A stretch of DNA of 64,000 bases from Channallabes apus (Eukaryota > Chordata > Actinopteri > Siluriformes > Clariidae): assembly GCA_030522415.1 (NCBI GenBank), contig CM060121.1:51001-115000 (forward strand). Reading direction: 5' to 3'. Positions 15,674 through 26,076 of the stretch are shown piece after piece (the first letter of the stretch is position 1; each line of letters opens with the position of its first letter). The notes below the pieces were generated by a model. It searched no databases and was not told the DNA's origin. It worked only from the letters and a program-made list of their open reading frames with translations. Made by a program: the position numbers and the translations under genes.

Positions 15674-15684
15674 GCTGGATTATT
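15674..15684 (-). promoter_or_regulatory. Gypsy-1 primer-binding site (self-primer type)
   Basis: One base after the 5' LTR the RNA-sense strand reads AATAATCCAGC. This is the exact 11-nt complement of GCTGGATTATT at the expected 5' end of the RNA in the LTR. The match is the arrangement known for self-priming Tf1 and Sushi elements, instead of a tRNA primer. Confidence 0.75.
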
Positions 15685-15685
15685 C

Positions 15686-16192
15686 TGTCACGAACGCAGG
15701 CAGAACGATATGAATCCAAGTGCGGATACTGACTATATAGAGATGTGGGGGGCGTGGTCGGGGGCGTGAGCAAGGGTCGAATGCCGTGAGTCCGTCAGCG
15801 AAGCGTCCAAAGCAAAAACACGAGACGAGAGCCGTAGTCAAAAAGAGGAAGCGTAAGGTCAAAACCGGGAAATCAAAAAGGCAGGCGAACAATCCAAATC
15901 GGCAAGCAGAAAATCAAAAACGAGAAAAAACAAAGCGAGGTCGTAACATGAAAGCAGAGAAAAGAAAACGCGAGAGAATCGAGGTATAACACACACAATA
16001 ATCCAGCGATCTGAGCAGCGCGCCGCGCATGCTTAAATCGCTGGAGTAATCAGTCATGGAATGAGAAACAGCTGAGCAGACGGGGCGGAAACGGGGGCGT
16101 GAGAGCGCACGTGACGGCTAGACAAAAACATGAGCGCGTGGAGGAGTGACAGCGTGGGAAAAAAAACGGCCGACAGACCGTGACTCGTGACA
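15686..16192 (-). repeat. Gypsy-1 5' LTR
   Basis: A 507-bp LTR with TG...CA ends. In its own orientation a TATA-like TTAA motif (about 16033-16038) lies some 28 bp before GCTGGATTATT (16007-15997), which is the likely start of the RNA and pairs with the primer site. Confidence 0.95.
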
Positions 16193-16274
16193 ACAATAAA
16201 AAAAATGCTATGTACACTTTTATGTACTCAATATCTATAGACATTGCCTGGCAATAAAAAACCTTGGAGACAAA

Positions 16275-16450
16275 TTTCATTCAGTCACCTTTAGTTTTAA
16301 TTACAGCACACAGTGTGGTGTCCAGTCCATGTGTGTCCAGCTGACTTCATTTTATTGCCCCATAACGTTACTGAGTCTTGACCTGAGTAACTGATCCGCC
16401 CCAGATCACTCTGGAATCAATCTGGACTCATCAGGTCACATGATTTTTAT
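16275..16450 (+). repeat. Unnamed interspersed repeat, shorter copy
   Basis: It shares CTGACTTCATTTTATTGCCC, ACTGAGTC, GACCTGA and CATCAGGTCACATGA, in the same order, with 27640-28025. The 27.8 kb copy carries additional sequence between the shared blocks. There are no ends or coding capacity by which to classify it. Confidence 0.7.
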
Positions 16451-16893
16451 CTTTCTATCTTTATCTTTATATTGAACTTAGAGTTTATACATTAAACACA
16501 CTAAACATAAAATGACTTGTGGACCTTTAATAATATTTTGTGTACAATAATAAATGGTTTCATGTATATTTCTGTTTAAGAAACAACACTGTGTGGATCT
16601 TCTTGAGATTTCTTGGACAACATTCAAAAAGCTATTTATTTTTCTCCATTGGTTTTGCACAGTAACACTTCTAACACTGACATGGCCAGGAAGGAGACGT
16701 GCCCTTATGACCTCCATACCAATAGGACAGCTTTATAAATATCCTCTTGAGGGTTTTCTTGAGGAGTAAATAAGTCTTTTCTTTTAGCCTTTTTACAGAT
16801 CAGTATGGAAAATGTTTAAGGGTTGGTGCTTAGAAAAACTTTTTTTTTTTTTTTTTTTACAATGCATTGATAGTCAACCAACTGATTAATAGT

Positions 16894-17025
16894 CTGGAAG
16901 TTAAATCATGTCAACTGGACTTCTGTCTTGTTCAGTAGATATGTAACAGTAATTGTCATCCAATTAACATCTTTAGTCTATCTACTGAACAAGAAAAAGT
17001 CCAATTAACATGACTCAACTTCTAG
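16894..17025. repeat. Inverted repeat / hairpin, about 46-bp arms
   Basis: The arm at 16894-16940 (CTGGAAGTTAAATCATG...) pairs with 16980-17025 (...CATGACTCAACTTCTAG) with a few mismatches around a loop of about 40 bp. It is likely a small MITE or retroelement end; its class is not resolved. Confidence 0.75.
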
Positions 17026-17190
17026 ATAACCTCACCTGAATGATAGAAGCTTCAAAGACACATTAATAGTGAGATCTAAAATTTTAGAGATTATACATAC
17101 TGACTACATTAAATATTATGGTTCATTATTTAATGGTTCTTGAGCACATGCTGAACAGCCTCAGACATGCAAAGCTTCAGAGAGACAAGC

Positions 17191-17227
<37 letters not shown>

Positions 17228-17843
17228 TATACAGGCTTGAACACATATATTTAACGTAGGGAAGATGAAAGAAGTCTACTTTTCCCTGGCACTTGGCCCC
17301 ATTGTTAAGCCAAATAATTGCTGATTAAATGCGAAAGACAGAAAGGAGGAACAGAGGAAGAGTTCGACAGGTGAAATGAAAGAACATACACTGAGATTAT
17401 TCCCTCGATGCCTTCCTCTCCTCCTCGGCTGCTGCTAAAGCCACAAGCACACAGAGCCACATTGGCAGTGCACAGATGGGACACACACGCACACGCACAC
17501 ACACACGCACACACAAATACAGTCAACAAGACAAAGAGATGCAGGATTAGAGTGAAGGATTCCACTCAAGGATAAAGGGGTGAAGAAAAGGGGGGAGAGA
17601 CAGAAAGAGAGAGAGAAACATGAGTTAGAGACAGAAGCAGTTGTAAAAGGGAGAGACACTTACCACAATAACAAATACACAAAACGGGGGCCAGAAGTGT
17701 TGTTAGAAACACCACGATCACATTAACACAATAAAACACAACATGGTACAGAGTTTACATTTAATAGCCTGACATCTGAACTTCCACACCCAACTTATAT
17801 AACAACTACACTTCACATCTGTCACAAACACCATGGAAATTCA

Positions 17844-17892
<49 letters not shown>

Positions 17893-18469
17893 GTAGTGCT
17901 GCACAGTGACCTGATAAGCATGTCTTTCTTTATATTGGAGGTGTTCAGGTCAAAGCGGGACTTTTGATTGTGCAGAATTACAATGAGAGCAAAAACTCCC
18001 TTTATTTCTCTATATAATCCCCTGTTACACTAATGCACTTACCCCAGTGTTTCACTAGTGCTTGGACACCATTAAGATACTGTAGAAGGTTTTATTTGTA
18101 TGCCAGAGCCAGTCTGTAACACTGGCATCCCAAGGACTCCTTTAATGTCTCAAACATGTGAAAATGGCTTGGAGCGGGGTCAGGACCTGTATGGGGGATG
18201 TGGCGATAACTCCCGGAGTTCCTGTAATGCAGTGGTTCTCAAACTTTTTCTGTCATTCCCCACTTAAGGGGGTGAGCGAATTTTCAAGCCCCACTTGTCA
18301 ACTAAATAATAACGAAATCGGCCAAGTTTACTGTTTATTGAAATATCAATTTCTAAACCAATAAGATCAAACAACACCAAGTTAAAAACATATAAAATAC
18401 ACGTGCAATTGTTACAAGGCTTACGTTGTCACTTATCTTTGCATAATTGACCCCATGTTTATTAGCTGC

Positions 18470-18817
18470 TCAGCAATCGTTTGTAGTTTTTTTGCACTGG
18501 CCAATTCTGTATGTAACTTTGAATGAAGCCATTTGTGCTTTGCTGTCCACTGATTCAGATGTTACCATGCGATTCTCCTGCTGTCTGTATTCTGCCAGCT
18601 TTCTTTCAAAGACGTCCAGTGGTTTATTAACGTGACTGGAGTGTGTTGTCTCCAAGTGTCTTCCTAATTTGTTGGGTCTCATGCGGTCTGCTGCCAGCGG
18701 TTTAAGACACAAAACACACACGGGTCTCTCTCCTGCCCCCACCATCACCACCATGAACCCAAGCTCAAGATAGGCTTCATTAGTGGTGGGTGATATAACC
18801 AAAATCCAAAATATCAC
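18470..18817 (-). pseudogene. hAT (Charlie-like) transposase zinc-finger remnant
   Basis: The minus-strand frame has RPVCVLCLKPLAADRMRPNK and then LGRHLETTHSSHVNKPLDVF. This C-x2-C...H-x4-H finger is typical of domesticated and mobile hAT-Charlie proteins (SCAND3/ZBED and GTF2IRD2 type). The catalytic RNase-H-like and dimerisation regions are absent. The frame ends in FKVTYRIGQCKKTTNDC before the terminal repeat. Confidence 0.8.
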
Positions 18818-18943
18818 GGTAGAAGCAATTTTCTAACTCAATAACGATATATATCACAATATAGCAATTTGTATCTGAAAATGCATAAATAAAAATGAAA
18901 ACACAAAGAAATTGTTTTACATAATTTCATTTTTTATGTAATT

Positions 18944-19240
18944 TTATTTAAACTGTGAATTGCTGAGGTTTGCCGCATTTTTTTTACTTTGGCCATATTC
19001 GTTTGGATGTTTGGATTTCAGATGATAGAAAAGGTTTGAAGTGTTTCCACCACTTGTTAAAACAGTGCATTTGCGTACCTTCCAAATCACGTTCATCTCA
19101 TTCGTATCACTTTTCTTATACACAAACCAATTCCACACCACAGACGAGGCAGCTTTTTTCTTTACAATCTCCTCGTTGTTGGTTTCGTCACATGTAAGTA
19201 AACTCACTGCTGCTGCACCGTCTTCTTCCATTGTCGAAGT
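18944..19240 (-). pseudogene. Nested hAT BED-finger remnant (ZBED1-like)
   Basis: The minus-strand frame starts MEEDGAAAVSLLTCDETNNE and continues SSVVWNWFVYKKSD and LTSGGNTSNLFYHLKSKHP. This is the BED zinc finger of Ac/ZBED1-like hAT transposases. The first zinc Cys pair is damaged (IWKVRKC), and no catalytic domain follows. Only one end of this element (near 18782) is recognisable. Confidence 0.75.
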
Positions 19241-19377
19241 GTATGTGAAGCCAAACACATCAAAAGTGGGACGAAACCGCGGCACCCGATTGAACCAAAT
19301 ATCTGCGCAAATACAGCGCAGCGCGACTATTTGGATAGCGCAGTAATGATCTGGTTTATTCGCGCAGCCCAGTGGAT

Positions 19378-19602
19378 CAGCGCCGCTCGAATCACAAACC
19401 TGCGCGACCCACTGTGTTTTATTTAAAAACAATTTATTTAAAATGTCAGGACTGTTTAATATTGTTTCCGCCTTGCCATGCCTGGTTTGTACGCGCATCC
19501 CAGCGGGGAAAATGTATTTTGATGGTCGGCGCGGTCTATTTCTGTCAGAGTCGCGCAGCGCTGCCCAGTGGGTCGCGCAGGTTTGTGATTCGAGCAGCGC
19601 TG
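19378..19602. repeat. GC-rich inverted repeat, 37-bp arms
   Basis: Arms at 19378-19414 and 19566-19602 are complementary at 36 of 37 positions (ending CGCGACCCACTG). The spacer of about 150 bp is AT-rich and then GC-rich. It lies between the BED-finger remnant and the SINE, and is the only strongly CpG-rich patch in the hAT composite. Confidence 0.85.
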
Positions 19603-19691
19603 CTCAAGTTTGTCCGATGTTAAACCATTATTGCTCCACTATGGTTCCACTTTTTCTCCCGGCCCCCAACTGATGTTATTTAAAATTTACT

Positions 19692-20100
19692 TGTATTAAT
19701 GATGGCGGCGCGGTGGTGTAGTGGTTAGCACTGTCGCCTTGCACCTCCAGGGTCTGGGTTCGATTCCCCGGCCAGGCTCGATTCCCGTCTCTGTGTGCAT
19801 GGAGTTTGCATGTTCTCCCCGTGCTTGGTGGGTTTCCTCCGGGTACTCCGGTTTCCTCCCACAGTCCAAAGATATGCAGGTTAGGCTAATTGGCGTTCCT
19901 AAATTGCCCGTAGTGTGTGATTGGGTGTGTGAGTGTGTGTATGTGTGTGTGTGCCCTGCGATGGATTGGCACCCTGTCCAGGGTGTACCCCGCCTAGTGC
20001 CCGAAGTCTCCTGGGATAGGCTCCAGGTCCCCCGCAACCCTGAACACAGGATTAAGCGGTATAGAAAATGAATGAATGAATGAATGAATGTATTAATGAT
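19692..20100 (+). mobile_element. tRNA-derived SINE, full length
   Basis: The head has an A-box-like GTGGTGTAGTGGTTAGCAC and a B-box GGTTCGATTCC; the conserved fish SINE body follows, and the tail is (AATG)n. A 12-bp target duplication, TGTATTAATGAT, flanks it at 19692-19703 and 20089-20100. The body is the same as the truncated copy at 91-414. I attribute it to the DANA/Mermaid-like group of fish SINEs by pattern only. Confidence 0.9.
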
Positions 20101-20339
20101 CCATTTATTTGTGTGTGATTGTTTTGTTTTGAGCGTACGCTCTTCATTATCAATAAAGAAAAGCATGAATTAGAATAGGTACTTTCCTATTATTTTCCAC
20201 TAATTTCCTCCCGTTCATTGCGCCCCACCTGTCATGTCTGTATTCTCCACTAGTGGGGCGTCACACACTTTGAGAACCACTGCTGTAATGTATGAGTTAT
20301 GTGTATGAGGTTGGGCATTGTCCAAAAAAACAGAGCATC

Positions 20340-23180
20340 TTTACTAATCAAACCAGGCTGTTTTTAGCATTAAAGGAAAGGGCCATTAACAAGTTACTGA
20401 TGCAGCTTTATCCCCATCATGACATCGAGGCATACCTACAAACGTTCGAGCACACCACCAAATAAGAAAGCTGGCTGTTACAGGACTGGAGCTCTATCTT
20501 AATTCCACTATTATATGGTGAGGCGCTACATGCGTATTGCTGGCTTCAGTCAGATAAACTCAGTGTGCACAAGATCACAGAGACGCTAGTAGTTGATAAG
20601 GTGCTCCGCTCCCTCCTACAAGAGGAAAGAAAGGCGATGGGCATGTGGGCCAACATCACCACAGGATGCTACAGAAGCATTGGAATGCATGGTATCCACA
20701 CTCTCTCTGAGCCCAGAGAGGCAAAGAATTCCTAAAGAATTCCTGAAGACATATAAGGTGAACATAGAGACCTCCTAGTGGTTACTCAATGGCCATCTCA
20801 TAGCGAATAACACAATATAAACGATCCAAGACTGTTTCCATTGACCTGGGCTGGACATAAAGGTAAAAAAACATCTGCCAGAGGTGCCCCGAGTGCCAAA
20901 GGACTTTGCCATGGGTTAGAAACCCCGCCCCCTGCCCCCTCATCATACTGCAGATCATATGTGTGACATTTCAGCAGAATTCATTGGTCTGCTTACCAAG
21001 TCTGCATGAATATATTTTTATAATCATGAATTATGCCACAAGATATCCAGAAGCCATCCTGCTACTAAAAGCCAACTCCTGGAATATGGCACATGTGCTC
21101 CTCTTCAGTTGTGTGGGGCTATCAAAAGAACTCCTTCTTGACCAAGGTACGCCCTTTGTTTCTAAGTTAATGTGCCTGCTGTGTTGTAGGTAAAGCAGCT
21201 CCGTTCCTCTGTATACCATACTCAACAGTTCAACCAGACATTAAAGATGAAGTTACGGAGATTGGCAGATGAGAACGGTTGAAACTGGGATCAACTTCTA
21301 CCTATGTTTCTTTGTTGTCCGAAAAATACCCAACGGATTCACCCCATTTAAACTCATGTTTGGGAGGAGACTGTGTTGAACAACCCTCACCCTTTGTGCA
21401 GGACATGCAGACAAAAATCCAGAACATGCTCCCAATCGTCCAACAACATATGAAAACAGCTTAAGCTGAACAAATGAAATTTTATGAACTACCTGCATAC
21501 TCTCATCCCCGGCAAACGAGTATTCCTCTTAGTACTGAGCACCAAATGTTTACCATCACAGAGCAAGTCAGAACAGTACTGCAGAGGACATTAGCTGGAA
21601 CTTAAGAAGTTTATCATGTTAATTTATGAAAAATATAGAACGAATTCCAAAAGCTTGTACAGCAAGGAGAGAAACTGATCCTAAGGTACAAGGAAGAACT
21701 GATCAAACAGCACCAGGACGTATTCTCCCTGGAACTAGGATTCATGTATGTGATCCAACACAATCAAAACCCCACTAGTCATGAGCACCTCTACACCCTA
21801 CAGTGTCCGGTTCATGTCCACACTGGACTTAATAAGGATATTGGCAAGTGGCACTCACCCTGGACGCATGAGAAAAAAAAAAACTGCCTTTAGTACAGAG
21901 CGCGGCAACTGGCATTTTTGAGTCTTCCATTTCACGCTACACAAATTCCCTGCCACCTTTCAGCAGCTGACGGATATCTGCATCGGCAAACATCACCCCT
22001 ATGCCACTGTGTATCTAAACAATGTCATCATGCACTTGTTCAGCTAGGACAACCACATCTTTCACTTTCAGTAGGTGCTGAGGGAACTTAGAAAAGTCAG
22101 TTTACCCAAACAAGTGCCACCTTGGCTTAACCCCGTGGTTGTCAAAGTGAGGGCGCGCCCCACTAGTGGGGAATACAGACATAACAGGTGGGGCGCAATG
22201 AACGGGAGGGAAGTAGTGGAAAATAATAGGAAAGTACCTATTCTAACCTTACCGAGGACACAAACCGGGTCAGTAGCGTACTGTATGTAGTGAGCATAAT
22301 AACGTCAATGGATACATTTGTTACATGGACCACAAAAAAGCAGGCGATTCAGCACGATCAGCCTAATCAACCAAAACACCAGCCGAAAGGATAATACTGT
22401 ATGATGAAGCCTATGTTGCGCTTGGATTCATGGTGGTGATGGTGGGAGCAGAGGAGAGACACATGTGTGTTTTGTGTCTTAAACTGCTGGCAGCAAACAG
22501 CACGAGACCCAAATAATTTGGAAGACACTTAGAGACAACACACTCCAGTCACATTAATAAGCCACTCGACTTCTTTCAAAGAAAGCTCTAGATAAGTGAC
22601 GAAGTAAGCCTGTTATAACAATTGCACGTGTATTATATCTGTTTCGAACTTGGTCTTATTTGATCTTATTGATTTAGAAATTGATATTTCAATAAATAGT
22701 AAACTTGGCCGATTTCGTTTTGATTTTGTTGACAAGTGGGGCTTGAAAATTCGCCCACCCCCTTAAGTGGGGAATGACAGAAAATGTTTGAGAACCACTG
22801 GCTTAACCAAGGGACAATACCTGGGATATAGAATCAGCTGGGGGCTACTTAATGAGAAAAGAAAAGGGTAGAAGCAGTACAAAACCAAACCTAAAACAAA
22901 GAAACAGGTGTGTGCATTCTTAGGTCTAGCTGGATATTACAGACACTTCATACCTTACTTTTCCTCTCTCTTAGCCCCTCTCTCAGAGCTATTACGGAAA
23001 GGACAGACAAGAAGGTGAAATGGACAGCAGAGATAGGATGTGCGTTCCAGCGATTAAAAACCCATCTTTCCAGCTCATCTGCCCTCCGCAAGCCAAATTT
23101 TAAAAGGCAATTTATTGTACATACAGTACAGTACAGACTCCTAGGAGACAGGGTTTTGATGAAAAAAAGCACCTGGTCCT
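20340..23180 (+). mobile_element. Decayed Gmr1-like Ty3/Gypsy element (integrase before RT)
   Basis: Plus-strand fragments keep the order Gag, integrase, reverse transcriptase. The Gag part (about 20400-20745) recalls SCAN-type fish Gag (DIEAYLQTFE, VVDKVLRSLLQEERKAMG). The integrase part (about 20985-21330) has NYATRYPEAI, LLDQGTPFVS and VKQLRSSVYH. The reverse transcriptase part has GYWQVALT (about 21840), a damaged YLDD box (YLNN, about 22010), then GLAGYYRHFIPYFSS and KRQFIV of the RT/RNase H region. Many stops and frameshifts are present and the protease is not visible. A hAT element interrupts the RT at 22125-22808. Confidence 0.85.
22125..22808 (+). mobile_element. hAT element, second copy, inside the Gmr1-like RT
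   Basis: A 668-bp element (22133-22800) with ends CCGTGGTTGTCAAAG and AGAACCACTG and an 8-bp target duplication GCTTAACC (22125-22132, 22801-22808). It belongs to the same family as 18230-20282, in the opposite orientation. Its zinc-finger region (CVLCLKLLAANSTRPK) carries a premature stop. Removing it reconnects the RT reading across the junction. Confidence 0.92.
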
Positions 23181-23655
23181 GTACACTTTTAAAAGGGACG
23201 GGGCGCCATAATGCTGCACAGCCGGCTTCACATTTTCATTCACTGTCATGGAGTCAATATGCGACTATAAAAGGGTACCAAAATCCCAGTCTGGTGATTG
23301 TGATGTTCTGTGCAATGGAGACACTAAGATTGCCTCTCTGTTCATCTCTTACAGACTCCGAGAGCTCTGGGGAGCCCTGATTGCTGGAAAAAGTGCACCA
23401 GAGTCCACAACCTCGGCTTTCGCCTCTACCAGCCCAGCTTTTCTGAATCTCTCTGCCACCCACTGCTGCTGTCCAACCCTGTAAGACAACAACGCTTTAC
23501 TCTCTTTAGACTCCTGCACAACTACACTCTGCACCTTTACTCACCTGTTCAAGCACCACAAAGCCCCATCTGTGTCAATGTCAGTGTCATAAAATTGTGT
23601 TCTTTTATTCAGCACATTTGAAAGTGCCGCTTTGACTTGAACGCCCCTCATTCAT

Positions 23656-23658
<3 letters not shown>

Positions 23659-23730
<72 letters not shown>
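23659..23730. repeat. (GT)n microsatellite
   Basis: About 36 GT units, complementary to the (CA)n at 23916-23980. Confidence 0.95.
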
Positions 23731-23732
<2 letters not shown>

Positions 23733-23912
23733 GTGTGGTGATTTGACCACTGAGAAACCCATTTCTCTGCATTGTAATTCCATAAAAAACTCAGGAAGTG
23801 TAAATTAACAACTGGTTTTACTTCAGTGCTCCGATGTGAGAAAGATAGATCTGTCTCATTTTCAGACACTGTTCTCTCACATCTGTCTCATCTGAATAAC
23901 CACACTGTAGTA

Positions 23913-23915
<3 letters not shown>

Positions 23916-23980
<65 letters not shown>
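23916..23980. repeat. (CA)n microsatellite
   Basis: About 32 CA units, facing the (GT)n tract at 23659-23730. Confidence 0.95.
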
Positions 23981-23982
<2 letters not shown>

Positions 23983-24629
23983 AGACAGATAAAAGGGAGA
24001 AGAACTTTAGGCAAAAGTCAGAAATACGCTGAAAAGAAACTGCTGAGATACAAAACTTATTTCTGCCACAAACACTTCCCGTGAGTGTGTGTGTGCGTGT
24101 GTGTGTGCGTGTGCGTGTGTGCGCGCGCGTGCTGTGTAACGGAACAACATGGCAGTCATTGTGGCACAGGCTTTAATGATAATGGTGTTAAATGAAAAGA
24201 GACGAAAAGGACCCTTTAAAACCTTCTGGTGAAATGTGCATTTAGTAATGAATGCATTTTTGTTAGTCAGCAAGTTCTGCTCAAACTACCAAATTAACAT
24301 AATGTTTTAAGATTATTTTTTATACTTGAATATAAACCCTGTGCCGTCACTGATGCCTGAAGTCTAGAGCCCTTGGACATCATCATACTCTTGAGCTGCT
24401 TTGCCTTTGCTTTACTGCAGACCCTTCAGTCTGGTCTTCAGCAGGGGGTGAAGTAGTTTAGTTGAGTTGATGTCAAGTGACTAACTGCAGAATTTGAGTG
24501 AATCTGAGCAAATAATAGAGCTCTATAGACTTCAGAGTTCAACCTGGTGCTTCTATCAGCAGTCACATCATTAGTGCAGTAGCATCTTACAGCAGCATGC
24601 TCCTATAAAGACCAGAAATGTCCCCGCCA

Positions 24630-26076
24630 CTCACTCTTCTCCTTGGTAAACCCCTGAGCTCCATATTCTTAAGGCTACCGGCAGACGGCTTGAACGTCTT
24701 TACAGGAAAACCGGTCTTACTGTTCATTATTTGGCTTTTCTAGATCATCTTAAATGTTATAAATCCGCTCTCTTTTCAGCTCGCTCTAACTTTATCTCTG
24801 CCACAATTAATAAATCAAGCAACAGGCCAAAAGCATTATTTAACACGATAAATAAACTTACCAACTGCCCACCTCAGGATGCTCTAGTATCTAATGAGTC
24901 TTTCTTGGATTATTTGCTTGAGAAGACTAATGCTGTCCACCAATGTTTCAGCCATCCAACAACTTTATCCAATCAGCCTCTGTCTTGTTTCTCTCTGACA
25001 ACCTCAGATTCTGTCTCTAAGCTAATCCTGAAATCCAACTCTTCATCCTGTCACCTTGATCCTGCTCCTCCTTCTCTTCTGAAACTTTGTCACTCTGCCA
25101 TCTCTTCACCAATTTCTCATTTCATCAACGCATCTCTTACCTCTGCTTCTTTTCCTCTGCCACTAAAAACTGCTGCAGTTACACCTGTGCTCAAGAAACC
25201 CAACCTTGACTTATCCTTATTTAACTATCGTCCCATCTCTAATTTTCATTTCACCTGTGAGATTGCTGGCTCTCACATCAAAACATCTACTTCTGTCAAA
25301 AACGTAGGAGTAATCTTTGACTCCACACTCTCCTTCCAGCCTCACATTAAATCTGTCACTAAATCTTCTTTCTTTCATTTGCGCCGCATTGCCCAACTGT
25401 GTCCCTTCATCAGTACTAAAGATGCTGAAACTGTCATCCATGCATTCGTATCATCACGCATTGATTACTGTAATGCCCTTTTCATTGGTCTACCTGCCAG
25501 CTCCATCTCCAGATTACAATATATTCAAAAACTCCGCGGCTAGAATACTCACTCATACCAAACGTTCTGCTCATATAACCCCAATCTTGTCCGATCTACA
25601 TTGGCTCCCAGTTGCCTACCGTATTAAATTCTAAATTCTTCTCCTTGTCTTTAAATCTATAAATGGCTTAGCTCCCAATTACCTTCTCAAACTGCTCTCC
25701 CTCTACATTCCGACTCGTTCACTACGTTCCTCCGATTCCGTTTTTTTTACTGTCCCTCGGCACCGCCTCTCTTCAATGGGTGGCAGATCATTCAGCGTCA
25801 TTGCACCTAAACTCTGGAACTCTCTACCACACTCTCTCCGTTCTGTTAACAACGTCTCTGCATTTAAATCTTTACTCAAATCTTTACCTGTTCTCCGAAT
25901 GTTACACCTGAATCCACCTGTCCTCTGCATTTTTTGTTGTTGACCTAATTGTTTTCTACTTTAGTACTTAAATATCTGTTTGTTTTATTCTTTTTTTGTT
26001 TGTTTTTGTTTTCACTCATTGTAAAGTGTCCTTGAGATCTGGAAAGTCGCTATATACATAAGAATTATTATTATTA

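Larger units (their letters stand above)
11263..16197 (-). mobile_element. Full-length Ty3/Gypsy chromovirus, very young (Gypsy-1)
   Basis: A complete LTR retrotransposon on the minus strand, the same sense as cacna1a. Both 507-bp LTRs (11268-11774 and 15686-16192) appear identical base for base, and the element is flanked by a 5-bp target duplication ACAAT (11263-11267, 16193-16197). Between the LTRs a single gag-pol frame is open. A self-primer site follows the 5' LTR, and a purine tract (AAGGGGGGGGGTAC) precedes the 3' LTR. Identical LTRs mean insertion in the recent past. It resembles Sushi-type vertebrate chromoviruses. Confidence 0.97.
16193..18221. other. cacna1a intron, repeat debris and microsatellites
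   Basis: No exon is seen. It contains one copy of an unnamed repeat (16275-16450), an inverted-repeat hairpin (16894-17025), an (ACAG)n run at 17190-17226, CA-rich tracts near 17480-17516 and a (CA)n at 17846-17891. The reading frames are low-complexity. Confidence 0.6.
18222..20290 (-). mobile_element. hAT transposon (Charlie-like), composite with nested insertions
   Basis: Terminal inverted repeats CAGTGGTTCTCAAACTTT (18230) and the complement ending AGAACCACTG (20282) are flanked by an exact 8-bp target duplication CTGTAATG (18222-18229, 20283-20290), diagnostic of hAT. Coding sense is minus. Inside, a second hAT-type sequence begins near 18782 (AGTGGTGGGTGATAT), and a SINE is inserted at 19704-20088. 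The outer element's transposase is reduced to its zinc-finger region. Confidence 0.93.
23181..24600. other. cacna1a intron, microsatellite-rich
   Basis: No exon is seen. It holds a (GT)n of about 72 bp (23659-23730), a (CA)n of about 64 bp (23916-23980) and a (GT/GC)n tract (24080-24131). The first two are complementary and 190 bp apart. The part near 23390-23600 could be an LTR remnant of the Gmr1-like element, but this is not supported by a second copy. Confidence 0.55.

Noticed and set aside
19704..19770. Possible tRNA gene (A and B box-like motifs; also at 32295-32350)
   Set aside because: The motifs belong to SINE heads with target duplications and long non-tRNA bodies; no cloverleaf is maintained.
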